From positions 1 to 64,000 of the forward strand of contig DATBZF010000052.1 of the NCBI GenBank assembly GCA_036513315.1: a stretch of DNA of 64,000 nucleotides, given 5' to 3'. Positions 26,055 to 35,367 of this stretch are shown one piece after another. A program made the translations under genes and the position numbers. This DNA is from Roseiarcus sp036513315. Lineage in GTDB: Bacteria > Pseudomonadota > Alphaproteobacteria > Rhizobiales > Beijerinckiaceae. Each line of letters opens with the position of its first letter. The stretch's first letter is position 1. The notes under the pieces are model-generated. The model was not told the DNA's origin, did not search any database, and worked only from the letters and a program-made list of their open reading frames with translations.

Positions 26055-27176
26055 ATGAGCGACAAGAAACCCGTCATCGTTTATGGCGCGTCCGGCTATA
26101 CCGGCCGCCTCGTCTGCGAATATTTGCGCGAATTGCATCTGCCGTTCATCGCCGCCGGGCGCGACGCCAAACGCACGCAAGCGGTGATGGACAAAATTCC
26201 CGGCATCGAGACCGCCGACTACGAAGTCGTCGAGGTCGAGCACAATGTCGACGCGCTGACCAAATTGTTCCGCGGCGCCAAAGTCGTCAGCAATATGGTC
26301 GGCCCGTTCAGCAAATACGGGTCGCAGACGGTCGAAGCCTGCCTTGCCGCCGGCTGCCATTACACGGATACGACAGGCGAGCAGGATTGGGTGCTCGACG
26401 CCAAGACCCGCTACGGCGCGGAATTCGCCAAGAAGGGCCTCTTGCTGTCGCCCGGCATCGCGCAGATGTATACGACCGGCGAAATCGCCGCCAATATCTG
26501 TCTCGAGAATCCCGGCCTCGACACGCTCGACATTCTCGTCCTGTGGAAGGGCTTTCCGACCTATGCCTCGACGCAGACGATTTTCGCGATCCTGCAGGCC
26601 AAATGGTATTATCTCGAACACAACAAATTCGTCGAATGGCCGCAGAACGCGCATTTCGACGTCAACGTGCCCGGTCAGCATCAGCATGCTTTGGTGACGC
26701 CATGGGCGGGCACTTCGCACCCGATCTGGTTCAAGGACGATCCGAGGGTCGCCAGTTGCAAGGCGCTCGGCGGCGTTTTCGCGCGCGAAGTGATGGAAGG
26801 CTTCGTCGCGACGCAAAAAATGTTCGAGGAGCAGATCAAGCCGCTGCCGCCGGACGCCCAGCAGGCGGCGCTCGCCAATATCGCCGCCTCGATCCAGGGC
26901 GGCATGCCGCCGCGCGAGAATCCGCGCGTCAATATCTCGCTCGACTCGGTCTATGCGTCGGGGCCGCTCGGGCGCGCCCATTGCGTGATCCATGGCGTCA
27001 GCAACTACAAGCAGACCGGTCTCTTGCAGGCCCATGCCGCATTCTCCCTGCTGCAGACGCCGCCGAAGAAGGCTGGCTTCGCCTCGGCGTGCCAGGCGTT
27101 CGGACATCGCGAATTGCTCGGCGTGCTGAAGAGCTTCGGGCTTGTCATGGAGCCAATCGTCACCGTGCATCGGTAA
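26055..27176 (+). CDS. Saccharopine-dehydrogenase-like / trans-acting enoyl reductase-like protein
   Basis: A 373-residue protein with an N-terminal Rossmann domain, VIVYGASGYTGRLVCEYL, and AAGRDAKRTQAVMDKIPG. This arrangement is typical of the saccharopine dehydrogenase NADP-binding family, which includes the trans-acting enoyl reductases of lipid synthesis. The C-terminal part (HALVTPWAGTSHPIWF) is not diagnostic. It sits second in an operon of acyl-CoA enzymes, so reduction of an unsaturated acyl or cyclic intermediate is plausible but inferred. GGAGGATGATCA precedes the ATG. Confidence 0.8.
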   Translation: MSDKKPVIVYGASGYTGRLVCEYLRELHLPFIAAGRDAKRTQAVMDKIPGIETADYEVVEVEHNVDALTKLFRGAKVVSNMVGPFSKYGSQTVEACLAAGCHYTDTTGEQDWVLDAKTRYGAEFAKKGLLLSPGIAQMYTTGEIAANICLENPGLDTLDILVLWKGFPTYASTQTIFAILQAKWYYLEHNKFVEWPQNAHFDVNVPGQHQHALVTPWAGTSHPIWFKDDPRVASCKALGGVFAREVMEGFVATQKMFEEQIKPLPPDAQQAALANIAASIQGGMPPRENPRVNISLDSVYASGPLGRAHCVIHGVSNYKQTGLLQAHAAFSLLQTPPKKAGFASACQAFGHRELLGVLKSFGLVMEPIVTVHR

Positions 27177-27189
27177 CGGGCTGAGGTTT

Positions 27190-27318
27190 GCGCCGCCCCT
27201 CATCCGGCGCTTCGCGCCACCTTCTCCCCGCAACGCGGGGCGAAGGGAACGCGCGCCCCTTCGCCCCGCGTAGCGGGGAGAAGGTGTCATGCGAAGCATG
27301 ACGGATGAGGGGCGGCGC
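27190..27318. repeat. Palindromic intergenic repeat family, copy B (complete)
   Basis: A 129-base element ending in perfect 17-base inverted repeats (27190-27206 with 27302-27318) and containing inner inverted segments CACCTTCTCCCCGC and GCGGGGAGAAGGTG. It can fold into one long hairpin. It interrupts the TetR-linked operon between its second and third genes. Related copies are at 696-784 and 30171-30235. Confidence 0.85.
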
Positions 27319-27362
27319 GACGTCGCAAGCATTGCAGAAGCGCAAGCATTGGAGCAGCTCCC

Positions 27363-28907
27363 ATGCGACTGATCGATTATCTCGACAAGGGCGCCATGCT
27401 CGGCGCCGACTCGCCATGCCTGACGATGGGCGAGACAGACCTCTCCTATCGCGACGTCCAGCGCCTCACCCATCGCGTCGCGCGCGCCCTGCAACGCTCC
27501 GGCGTCAAGCCCGGCGACAAGGTGGCGGTGCTGTCGGGCAATGACGCCATCGCCTTCGCCTGCGTCTTCGCGATCTCGCGCGCCGGCGCTGTCTGGTGCC
27601 CGATCAACCCACGCAATGAAGCGGCCGAAAATCGCTTCATCCTCGACGCTTTCGATTGCGCGGCCCTGATCTTTCACAGCGCCTATGCGCCGCTGGTCGA
27701 GCAGATGCGCGCCGATCTGCCCAAGCTCGCGCTCCTCGTCTGCCTCGACAAGGCGATGCCGTTCGCGTCGGCGCTCGAGGCCTGGCTCGAAGGCGTAAGC
27801 GACGGCTCGATCGAGATCGCGACGACGGACGATATTGCGATGATCGCCGGCACCGGCGGCACCACCGGCCAGCCCAAAGGCGTGATGCTTTCGGGACGCA
27901 ACCTTGAGACGATGTCTGCGTTGACCTTGATGAGCTATCCCTTCGAAGGCCGCCCGGTCTATCTTGCGGTGGCGCCGCTTACCCATGCCGCCGGCGTTCT
28001 CTGTTTTCCGATCCTGGCGCTCGGCGGGCGCGTCGTCATCATGCCGGAAGCCGACCTTGCCGAATTTCTCGACCTGATCGCGCGCCGCCGGATCACCCAT
28101 ACGTTCCTGCCGCCGACCCTGATCTACATGCTGCTGGAGCATCCAGAACTTGCCGCGACCGATCGCTCGTCGCTGCAATGTTTCTGGTATGGCGCCGCGC
28201 CGATCGCGGCGGCTCGGCTCGAAGAGGCGCTTGTCAGGATCGGCCCGGTGATGGCGCAATTGTTCGGCCAGACCGAGGCGCCGATGATGATTTCGACGAT
28301 GGCGCCGAAAGATCATTTCAACGCCAACGGATCGATTGCGCGCGGGCGCCTGGCTTCCGCCGGCCGGGCGGCGCCTCTGGTCCAGGTCGGCGTGATGGAC
28401 GAGGCGGGCCAGCTTCTGCCCGCCGGCGAGCGCGGCGAGATCGTCGTGCGCGGCTCTCTCGTCATGGAGGGCTATTACAAGAACCCGACGGCGACGGCGG
28501 AAGTCTCGCGCTTTCATTGGCACCACACCGGCGATATCGGCTATCTCGACGACGAGAATTTTCTCTTCATCGTCGACCGGGCCAAGGACATGATCATCAC
28601 CGGCGGCTTCAACGTCTATTCGATTGAGGTCGAGCAGGCTTTGTTGCAGCATCCCGACGTGATGGACAGCGCGGTGTTCGGCCTGCCCGACGACAAATGG
28701 GGCGAGCGGGTCGCCGCGGTCGTGCAGCTTCACGCTGGGCGCACGCTCGCCGCCGATGAGATCAAGGCGTTCGTCAAGTCGCGCATCGGCAGCGTGAAGG
28801 CGCCCAAACAAGTCGACATTTGGCCGGACCTGCCGCGCTCGAAAGTCGGCAAAGTGCTAAAGAAGGAAATCCGCGCCAGGCTGCTTGCCGGGCAGGGGCG
28901 CGATTGA
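27363..28907 (+). CDS. Acyl-CoA synthetase (AMP-binding family)
   Basis: A 514-residue adenylate-forming ligase. The phosphate-binding loop reads GTGGTTGQPKGVM; later motifs are FGQTEAPMM, the HTGDIGYLD hinge region and KDMIITGGFNVYSIEVE, ending with the catalytic lysine in RSKVGKVLKKEIR. It would activate a carboxylic acid to its CoA thioester and so start the pathway. The fatty, aromatic or alicyclic nature of the substrate cannot be told. Confidence 0.92.
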   Translation: MRLIDYLDKGAMLGADSPCLTMGETDLSYRDVQRLTHRVARALQRSGVKPGDKVAVLSGNDAIAFACVFAISRAGAVWCPINPRNEAAENRFILDAFDCAALIFHSAYAPLVEQMRADLPKLALLVCLDKAMPFASALEAWLEGVSDGSIEIATTDDIAMIAGTGGTTGQPKGVMLSGRNLETMSALTLMSYPFEGRPVYLAVAPLTHAAGVLCFPILALGGRVVIMPEADLAEFLDLIARRRITHTFLPPTLIYMLLEHPELAATDRSSLQCFWYGAAPIAAARLEEALVRIGPVMAQLFGQTEAPMMISTMAPKDHFNANGSIARGRLASAGRAAPLVQVGVMDEAGQLLPAGERGEIVVRGSLVMEGYYKNPTATAEVSRFHWHHTGDIGYLDDENFLFIVDRAKDMIITGGFNVYSIEVEQALLQHPDVMDSAVFGLPDDKWGERVAAVVQLHAGRTLAADEIKAFVKSRIGSVKAPKQVDIWPDLPRSKVGKVLKKEIRARLLAGQGRD

Positions 28908-28939
28908 AAGCGTGAAATTTCGGGAGAGGGGCCACGTCG

Positions 28940-30124
28940 ATGCCGATGAGCGTGTTGGTCGCCGGCGTCGGCATGATCCCCTTCGTCAAACCGGGCGCCC
29001 ATGCGTCTTACGTTGAGATGGGCGCGCGAGCCGTCAAGCTTTGCCTGCAAGATTCCGGACTTAGCTATGATTCCGTACAGCAGGTCTATGCCGGCTATGT
29101 CTATGGCGATTCCTGTTGCGGCCAGCGGGTCATCTATGAAATCGGCATGACCGGCGTGCCCGTCGTCAACGTCAACAACAATTGTGCGACGGGCTCCACG
29201 GCGATCTTCCTGGCGCGCCAGGCGGTGGCGAGCGGCGCCGTCGAATGCGCGCTGGCGGTCGGCTTCGAGCAGATGCGCCCGGGCGCGCTCGACATCATCT
29301 TCAATGATCGGCCGGGTCCGCTCGACCTGTTCGACGAGGAGGCGCGCAGCCTCGTCGGCCAGGAGGAGCTGCCGCTGGCGCTGCGCTATTTCGGCGGCGC
29401 CGGCCTCGCCCATATGCGGCAATATGGCACCAAGCTCAGCACATTCGCCAAGATCAGGGCGAAGGCGAGCCGACACGCGGTGAACAATCCGCTCGCCCTC
29501 CTGAGGAAACTCGTCAGCGAGGAGGAGGTGATGGCCTCGCCTATGCTCTGGGACGGGGTGATGACGCGGCTGATGGCCTGTCCGCCCACCTGCGGCGCGG
29601 CGGCCGCGATCCTCTGCTCGCGCGAGTTTGCGGCGCGCCACGGGCTCGACGCGTCGGTGCGGATCAGAGGACAGGCGATGACCACCGATTCACCCGCCGC
29701 CTTCGAATCCGGCGACATGCGCGAAGTCGTCGGCTTCAGCATGGCCCAGGCTGCGGCGGACCAGGTCTACGAGGCGGCGGGCGTTGCGCCTGATGACATC
29801 GACGTCGTCGAACTGCACGATTGCTTCGCGCAGAACGAGCTTATCTCCTATGAGGCTCTGGGTCTTTGTCTACGGGGCGCGGCGGAAAAATTCGTCTGCG
29901 ACGGCGACAATACCTACGGCGGCAAAGTGGTGACCAATCCTTCCGGCGGCCTGTTGTCGAAAGGCCATCCGCTCGGCGCCACCGGCCTCGCCCAATGCAC
30001 GGAGCTCGTCCAGCAATTGCGCGGGCGCGCCCATAAAAGGCAGGTCGAGGGCGCGCGGCTGGCGCTGCAGCACAATCTCGGCCTCGGCGGCGCCTGCGTG
30101 GTGACGCTTTATGAGAGGATGTGA
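28940..30124 (+). CDS. Thiolase-like lipid-transfer protein (SCP-x type)
   Basis: A 394-residue thiolase-fold protein of the sterol-carrier/acetyl-CoA acyltransferase branch. The nucleophilic cysteine is in NVNNNCATGSTAIF and the histidines are in VVELHDCFAQNE and SKGHPLGATG. It would cleave a beta-ketoacyl-CoA, completing a beta-oxidation round with the upstream ligase and SDR. GAGAGGGG precedes the ATG at 28940; a second ATG lies two codons downstream. Confidence 0.9.
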   Translation: MPMSVLVAGVGMIPFVKPGAHASYVEMGARAVKLCLQDSGLSYDSVQQVYAGYVYGDSCCGQRVIYEIGMTGVPVVNVNNNCATGSTAIFLARQAVASGAVECALAVGFEQMRPGALDIIFNDRPGPLDLFDEEARSLVGQEELPLALRYFGGAGLAHMRQYGTKLSTFAKIRAKASRHAVNNPLALLRKLVSEEEVMASPMLWDGVMTRLMACPPTCGAAAAILCSREFAARHGLDASVRIRGQAMTTDSPAAFESGDMREVVGFSMAQAAADQVYEAAGVAPDDIDVVELHDCFAQNELISYEALGLCLRGAAEKFVCDGDNTYGGKVVTNPSGGLLSKGHPLGATGLAQCTELVQQLRGRAHKRQVEGARLALQHNLGLGGACVVTLYERM

Positions 30125-30170
30125 GAGCGCCCTTTCGCAAGCATTATCCAAGCGTCGCGCCGCAAGACGC

Positions 30171-30235
30171 GCGCCCCTTCTCTCGCGAAGCGGGAAGGTG
30201 TCATGCGGAGCATGACGGATGAGGGGCGGCGCGAC
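30171..30235. repeat. Palindromic intergenic repeat family, copy C (partial)
   Basis: It carries GCGCCCCTTCTC, GGGAAGGTGTCATGCGGAGC and GACGGATGAGGGGCGGCGCG, matching the right half of copy B with few changes. It lies between the convergent thiolase and choline transporter genes. Confidence 0.8.
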
Positions 30236-30257
30236 GTTCGCAAGGAACGACCAATCC

Positions 30258-31457
30258 TCACGCCCCCACCGCTTTGCGTTGTTGCAGCAGCGCGCGATAG
30301 ATCTCATCGTCGCCGCAGAGGCCCGCCATGCGGCCGAGCTGGTCGACGAGCACGATCGGATTGCCCGAGGCGCGACGCAGTTCGATCGCCGAGCGCATTT
30401 TGAGATCGATCGGCGCGACAATGACGTCGGACGCCGCCGCCGCGCCCGGCGAAAGGCCGATCTCGCCATCCGCCATCGCCATCCGTCCCGCCCGTCCGTC
30501 GAGCGTGCAGCTCATCGGCTTGCCCTCGGGGCTGAGCTGGACGCGAATGCGTCCGTTGGCGTCCAGATGCACTTCGCCGTCGGCTCGTTTCAACGCGGCG
30601 GCGGGAGTCATCAGGGCGCCGCCGCGCAGCACATTCAGTGGATTCATGTGCTTGACGAATTCGGCGACATAATCGTCGGCCGGTCGCAGCAGGATGTCTT
30701 CCGCCGTTCCGCACTGGACGATGCGGCCGCCTTCGAGGATGGCGATGCGATTGCCGATCTTCAGCGCCTCGTCGAGATCGTGGCTGACGAAGATGATCGT
30801 CTTCTTCAACTCCTTTTGCAGCACGAGAAGTTCGTCCTGCAATTTGTCGCGGATCAGCGGATCGAGCGCCGAGAACGGCTCGTCCATCAGCAGAATATCG
30901 GCGTCGGTGGCGAAGGCGCGGGCGAGGCCGACGCGCTGCTGCATGCCGCCCGACAATTCGTGGCCGAACTTGCTGGCCCATTTCGACAGGCCGACCATCG
31001 CCAGCTTTTCATCAACGATCCGGTCGATGTCAGCTTTGGCGGCGCCGCGCAATTCGAGGCCGAAGGCGACATTCTCCGCCACCGTGCGCCAGGGCAGCAG
31101 CGCGAATTGCTGGAACACCATGGCGATGCGGCTGGTGCGCAGCATCCGCAACTCATCGGCGCCGCACCTCGCCACATCGATCGCGCCGCCATTATGTTCG
31201 ACCAGCACCTTGCCGCGCGCAACTTTGTTGAGCCCGTTGACGGCGCGCAGGATCGTCGATTTGCCGGAGCCCGACAGGCCCATCAGCACACAGATCTCGC
31301 CCTTCTCGATGGCGAGATTGATGCCCGCCGCGCCGAGCACGGCGCCGGTGGCGGCGAGGATTTCGTCGCGCGTCTTGCCTTGGTCGATCAAAGCGAGCGC
31401 GTCGGGGATGCGCTTGCCGAAGACGATGTCGAGGTTCTCGAAGACGACGGCGGCCAT
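30258..31457 (-). CDS. choV: Choline ABC transporter, ATP-binding protein
   Basis: A 399-residue ATPase of the ProV/OpuA type: Walker A GLSGSGKST, signature LSGGMQQRVGLARAFA and Walker B ILLMDEPFSALD, followed by a long regulatory C-terminal part (about 280-399). It drives uptake through ChoW of choline captured by ChoX. The start overlaps the choW stop by one base. Osmoprotectant (betaine) transport is the alternative; the neighbouring binding protein favours choline. Confidence 0.9.
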   Translation of the reverse strand: MAAVVFENLDIVFGKRIPDALALIDQGKTRDEILAATGAVLGAAGINLAIEKGEICVLMGLSGSGKSTILRAVNGLNKVARGKVLVEHNGGAIDVARCGADELRMLRTSRIAMVFQQFALLPWRTVAENVAFGLELRGAAKADIDRIVDEKLAMVGLSKWASKFGHELSGGMQQRVGLARAFATDADILLMDEPFSALDPLIRDKLQDELLVLQKELKKTIIFVSHDLDEALKIGNRIAILEGGRIVQCGTAEDILLRPADDYVAEFVKHMNPLNVLRGGALMTPAAALKRADGEVHLDANGRIRVQLSPEGKPMSCTLDGRAGRMAMADGEIGLSPGAAAASDVIVAPIDLKMRSAIELRRASGNPIVLVDQLGRMAGLCGDDEIYRALLQQRKAVGA

Positions 31458-32305
31458 CAGGCGCCGGCCTTTCGCTCGGGGCGGCGGCAGACGCGATCGA
31501 GCACGATGGCGAGCAGTACGATCGATATGCCGGCTTCAAAGCCCATCGGAATATTGACCTGGCCGAGCGCGCGCACCACCGGCGTGCCGAGGCCCTCGGC
31601 GCCGACCAGCGCGGCGATCACCACCATCGACAGGCTCAGCATGATGCATTGCGTGACGCCCGCCATGATCGTCGGCAGGGCATAGGGAATTTCGACTTTC
31701 CACAGGAGCTGGCTCCGCGTCGCGCCGAATGCCTCGCCCGCTTCCTTCAGCGGCAGGGGGACGGAAGTGATGCCGAGATGGGTCAGGCGGATCGGCGCGG
31801 CAATCGCGAAGATCACCGTCGAGATCAGGCCGGGCGCGGCGCCGAGGCCGAACAGCACCAGCGTCGGGATCAGATAAACGAAGGTCGGCAGCGTCTGCAT
31901 CAGATCGAGCACCGGCCGCAGCGCTGTGTAAAGCCAGGGACGATGGGCCGCCGCAATGCCGAGCGGCACGCCGATCGCGACGCTGGTGAGAGTGGAAAAG
32001 CCGACCAGCGAGATCGTCTGCACCGTCGCCGTCCAATAGCCGAGATTGGCGATCAGCAGGAAGGCGGCGACGACGAAGACCGCGAGCCGCCACGAGCGTT
32101 GCAGCCAAAAAGCGAGCGCCGCCACGGCGAGGATGACGAGGCCCGCGGGTATATGCAGGAGGATCGCAGTGAGGCCGTCGACCATGAAGCCGATGCCGTC
32201 GGTGATGAGGTCGAAGAACCAGCTCGCATGCGCCTGCAGCCAGGCGATGAATTGCTTGACGGCCCAGCCGAGCGGCAATTTGTATCCGGTGATCCAGCCT
32301 TCCAT
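31457..32305 (-). CDS. choW: Choline ABC transporter, permease
   Basis: A 282-residue membrane protein with about seven helices and the coupling motif in LKEAGEAFGATRSQLLWKVE (the EAA loop). The N-terminal LGWAVKQFIAWLQAHASWFF matches ProW/ChoW permeases. The start is MEGWITGYK at 32305; the open frame upstream is not permease-like. Second gene of choX-choW-choV. Confidence 0.92.
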   Translation of the reverse strand: MEGWITGYKLPLGWAVKQFIAWLQAHASWFFDLITDGIGFMVDGLTAILLHIPAGLVILAVAALAFWLQRSWRLAVFVVAAFLLIANLGYWTATVQTISLVGFSTLTSVAIGVPLGIAAAHRPWLYTALRPVLDLMQTLPTFVYLIPTLVLFGLGAAPGLISTVIFAIAAPIRLTHLGITSVPLPLKEAGEAFGATRSQLLWKVEIPYALPTIMAGVTQCIMLSLSMVVIAALVGAEGLGTPVVRALGQVNIPMGFEAGISIVLLAIVLDRVCRRPERKAGA

Positions 32306-32376
32306 GATGCGCCCCCCGCCGCCGCGCCAAATCCTGCGGGAGCGCGCCGCGCGCGCTCCCTTTCGAAGGCGCGGTG

Positions 32377-33327
32377 TTAGAGGCCGAGGCTCTTCTTGAC
32401 CGCCGGCAGGCCGGGCTGGCCGTCCAATGTCGTTACGCCGGCGAGCCACGCGTCGAGGGCGGCGGGATTGGCCTTCAGCCATTCCTGCGCGGCCTTGGGC
32501 GCCTCTTCGCTGTCGGTGAGGATTTTGTTCATCACCTGGTTTTCGATATCGACCGTGAATTTCAGATTGGCGACGAATTTCGCCGCATTCGGGCAATCGC
32601 CGGCAAAGCCCGCCCGCTCGTTGGTGTAAACGACGGCGCCGCCGAAATTCGGTCCAAAACTGTCGTCGCCGCCGGTCAGATATTGAATCTTGAAATTGAC
32701 GTTCATCGGATGCGGCGCCCAGCCGAGGAACACCACATCCTCGTTGCGGGCGGTGGCGCGCTGAACCTGCGCGAGCATGCCCTGTTCGCTCGATTCAACG
32801 AGCTGAAAATCCTTCAGGCCGAACTTGTTGTCCTTGATGATGTCGAGCACCAGGCGGTTGCCGTCGTTGCCAGGCTCGATGCCGTACATCTTGCCTTTTA
32901 GAGAATCCTTGAATTTGACGATGTCGGCGAAGTCTTTCAGGCCCTTGTCATAAGTATATTGCGGGACGGCCATCGTATATTTGGCGCCTTCAGGCAGATT
33001 GGCGCCGACGACTACCACCGATTTATCCTCGACATAGGGCTTGCGGTCGTTCTCCATGCTCGGCTCCCAATTGCCGAGGAAGACGTCGATGTCCTTGTTC
33101 TTCATCGAGGCATAGGTGACAGGCACGGCCAGCACGTCGATTTTCGGGGCATAGCCGAGGCCTTTCAGGATTTCGGTGGCGATGGCTGTTGTCGCGGTGA
33201 TGTCGGTCCAGCCGACATCGGAGAATTTAACCGTCTTGCAGCTTGCCGGATCGCCCGCCATCGCAGAATGGGTCATTCCGACGAGGGCGCTCGCCGCGAC
33301 GATCAGTGCAAAAGAGACTCTCATCAT
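32377..33327 (-). CDS. choX: Choline-binding periplasmic protein
   Basis: A 316-residue protein with a signal peptide (about 1-24). The mature part begins CKTVKFSDVGWTDITATT, the form seen in choline-binding ChoX proteins, and contains FLGNWEPSMENDRKPYVED and FLGWAPHPMN, whose aromatic residues fit a cation-binding cage. It delivers choline to ChoWV, with 71 bases between choX and choW. Choline may feed glycine betaine or phosphatidylcholine synthesis. Confidence 0.9.
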   Translation of the reverse strand: MMRVSFALIVAASALVGMTHSAMAGDPASCKTVKFSDVGWTDITATTAIATEILKGLGYAPKIDVLAVPVTYASMKNKDIDVFLGNWEPSMENDRKPYVEDKSVVVVGANLPEGAKYTMAVPQYTYDKGLKDFADIVKFKDSLKGKMYGIEPGNDGNRLVLDIIKDNKFGLKDFQLVESSEQGMLAQVQRATARNEDVVFLGWAPHPMNVNFKIQYLTGGDDSFGPNFGGAVVYTNERAGFAGDCPNAAKFVANLKFTVDIENQVMNKILTDSEEAPKAAQEWLKANPAALDAWLAGVTTLDGQPGLPAVKKSLGL

Positions 33328-33482
33328 TTCTCTCCCTGTTTCGCGGCGATCCGAAACAACTCGCGCCGCGAGGACGCCGAGCGGGAGAGACTAGGGGCCA
33401 TCGCGAGCGTCCGTCAAATGTAGATTTGTGGAAGATCGCTCGTCGTCTGCGCGGCGACGGAGAATGTCGGTTCTCGCCACGC

Positions 33483-33743
33483 TCACAGCGCCGCGGTTTC
33501 GCGCTCAATCATCGTCATCGTCTTGAGCGCAGCTTGCGCCATCGGCGCGCCCGCCGCTGCGGCCCCCACGAGAGCATGCCGCGCAGCCATTCCAACAGGC
33601 GTTTCATGACGAACCCCAGCAGCCATCACCCCCGCCGCGGCGAGCAGGACCAAGGCGACGATCAACGAAAATCTCAACTGGCGGCGGGCCATCATATTGG
33701 CGACGCCGGCGTCTTCTTCGTCGAAAGATCCAAAACCCGCCAT
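33483..33743 (-). CDS. Hypothetical small membrane protein
   Basis: An 86-residue protein with one membrane segment (about 24-44) preceded by an acidic N-terminus (FGSFDEEDAG) and followed by an Ala-rich tail. No family is recognised. Codon use resembles its neighbours and the frame is intact, so it is probably real. It lies between choX and the Spy-like gene on the same strand. Confidence 0.45.
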   Translation of the reverse strand: MAGFGSFDEEDAGVANMMARRQLRFSLIVALVLLAAAGVMAAGVRHETPVGMAARHALVGAAAAGAPMAQAALKTMTMIERETAAL

Positions 33744-33851
33744 GTCAGCTTTCCTGTTCGATCGCGTGCGCGCGGCGCGGCGGCGCCGTCGCGCATAATT
33801 TCGGGTCGAAGGAGAAAAATCGGATCGATCAACGCCCGCACGCGACCGATG

Positions 33852-34322
33852 CTAGCCGTGGTGGTGACGCCCTCGGTGCACAAGATCTCGGAACAGCAGG
33901 CCGAAATCGCGCTTCTGGCCGTCGTCGAGGCTCACATAGAGCGGTGTCGCGGCGTCGGCCAGCGATTTCACCGCCGCCGAACGTTTGGCGAGCCGGTCCG
34001 ACATCATTCGCATACGATCGATCGGCGAAGGCTCCTCATCGCTTTCTCTCCGCTCGCGCATCGCGCGCATGTTCTCGGCGCGCGCCTTGGCGCCGTCGCG
34101 AACCGCGTTTTCGAACAGGCCCCAGCTCTTTTCCTGATCGGAATTAAGCTTGAGCGTCGCCTTGAAACCGGCAAGGCGCGCATCGAGCAGCGCAGCGCGC
34201 TCCTCCATCCAATGGTGGCGACCGTGTTCCTGGGAATCGTCCGCCGCGGCGAAAGCGCCGATGGCGAGAGGCGAAACGGCGAGAATTGCGATCGTGACGC
34301 TGGCAAGAATGAGTTTCTTCAT
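33852..34322 (-). CDS. Spy/CpxP-like periplasmic chaperone
   Basis: A 156-residue protein with a signal peptide (1-26), a helical body and a His-rich end (RGRHHHG). LKLNSDQEKSWGLFENAVRD is the LTxxQ-type motif of Spy/CpxP proteins, which bind unfolded periplasmic proteins under envelope stress. It is divergent from the two-component system at 34612, a plausible regulator by analogy with Cpx and Bae. Confidence 0.8.
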   Translation of the reverse strand: MKKLILASVTIAILAVSPLAIGAFAAADDSQEHGRHHWMEERAALLDARLAGFKATLKLNSDQEKSWGLFENAVRDGAKARAENMRAMRERRESDEEPSPIDRMRMMSDRLAKRSAAVKSLADAATPLYVSLDDGQKRDFGLLFRDLVHRGRHHHG

Positions 34323-34611
34323 TTTGGCCTCTGGGACTGGATTGATGCTTGATAATTCTTTTGAACAATCGGAGCGTGAGCATCGATCCAGGCCAGCCTT
34401 TGTACAGACCGACCCCTTCGCAAGAATTACCTTCGATGCTGGAAAGTAAGATCGGGCGGGGCCAAAGTCACATTAAGTGATGTTAAGACATGTTTCCGGC
34501 GCGCATCGGGCGGAGCTGCGCTAAGCCTGGGCGCGGCGGCAACAAAAAAACACATTTCAAAGGCTGACGAGCGCCGGGAGATCGAAGAGACTATTGGAGC
34601 CGAGGTCTTTA

Positions 34612-35367
34612 ATGCTTGCCGCGCCCATGCCGCCCCCGCCATCGAGCGCCGCCGACGCGCCCGCCCGCATTCTGCTGGTCGAGGACGACGCGGCGATCTC
34701 GCGGATTCTGACGGAGATTTTGGCTGAAAACGGATTCAGCCCCCGCGCGGTAGCTTCGGGCGCCGAGATGGATCGCCTGCTGGAGCGCGACGACATCGAT
34801 CTCATCGTGCTTGACGTCATGTTGCCGGGCGAGGACGGTTTCGCCATCTGCCGGCGCCTGCGCGCCGCCTCCAGCGTTCCGATCATCATGCTGACGGCGC
34901 TTGGCGAAGAGGTCGATCGGATCGTCGGGCTTGAGATAGGCGCGGACGATTACGTCACCAAGCCGTTCAATTCGCGCGAACTGATCGCGCGCATTCGCGC
35001 GCTTATGCGCCGCAGCCGTGCGGCCGGCGCGCCGGCGGCCGCTCGTCAAGGTCCCTTCCGCTTCGCAGGATGGCGCGTCTATCCCGCCGAGCGCCAGCTC
35101 TATAGTCCGGAGGGCGTGCGCGTGACGACGACCAGCGCGGAATTCGACCTGCTGCTCGCCTTTTGCCAAAATCCCGGCCGCGTTCTTTCGCGCGAGCAAT
35201 TGCTCGACTCGACGCATGGCGGGCTCGCCGGACCGATCGAGCGCAGCGTCGATGTCCACGTCAGCCGCATCCGCCAGAAGATCGAAGCCGATCCACGCGA
35301 CCCGACCTTGATCAAGACCGTTCGATTGGGCGGTTATATTTTCACGCCGGCCGTGGAGGCGTCCTGA
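34612..35367 (+). CDS. OmpR-family response regulator
   Basis: A 251-residue regulator with a receiver domain (about 18-133; D68 accepts the phosphate, K117 is the conserved lysine in YVTKPF) and a winged-helix output domain (about 150-248, TTTSAEFDLLLAFCQNPGRV, then VDVHVSRIRQKIE). The start at 34612 has GAGG at good spacing; a TTG 18 bases upstream is possible. It is coupled by ATGA overlap to the histidine kinase. Confidence 0.93.
   Translation: MLAAPMPPPPSSAADAPARILLVEDDAAISRILTEILAENGFSPRAVASGAEMDRLLERDDIDLIVLDVMLPGEDGFAICRRLRAASSVPIIMLTALGEEVDRIVGLEIGADDYVTKPFNSRELIARIRALMRRSRAAGAPAAARQGPFRFAGWRVYPAERQLYSPEGVRVTTTSAEFDLLLAFCQNPGRVLSREQLLDSTHGGLAGPIERSVDVHVSRIRQKIEADPRDPTLIKTVRLGGYIFTPAVEAS

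Noticed and set aside
25947..28811. A 954-codon open frame on the minus strand
   Set aside because: It is antisense to the saccharopine-dehydrogenase-like and acyl-CoA ligase genes, which are clearly real. Long antisense frames are common in GC-rich DNA, and the peptide (rich in Arg, His, Asp) resembles no family.
30258..33327. Glycine betaine/proline (ProVWX) transporter as the main call
   Set aside because: The binding protein N-terminus and its aromatic motifs fit ChoX better; betaine remains an alternative noted in the entries.
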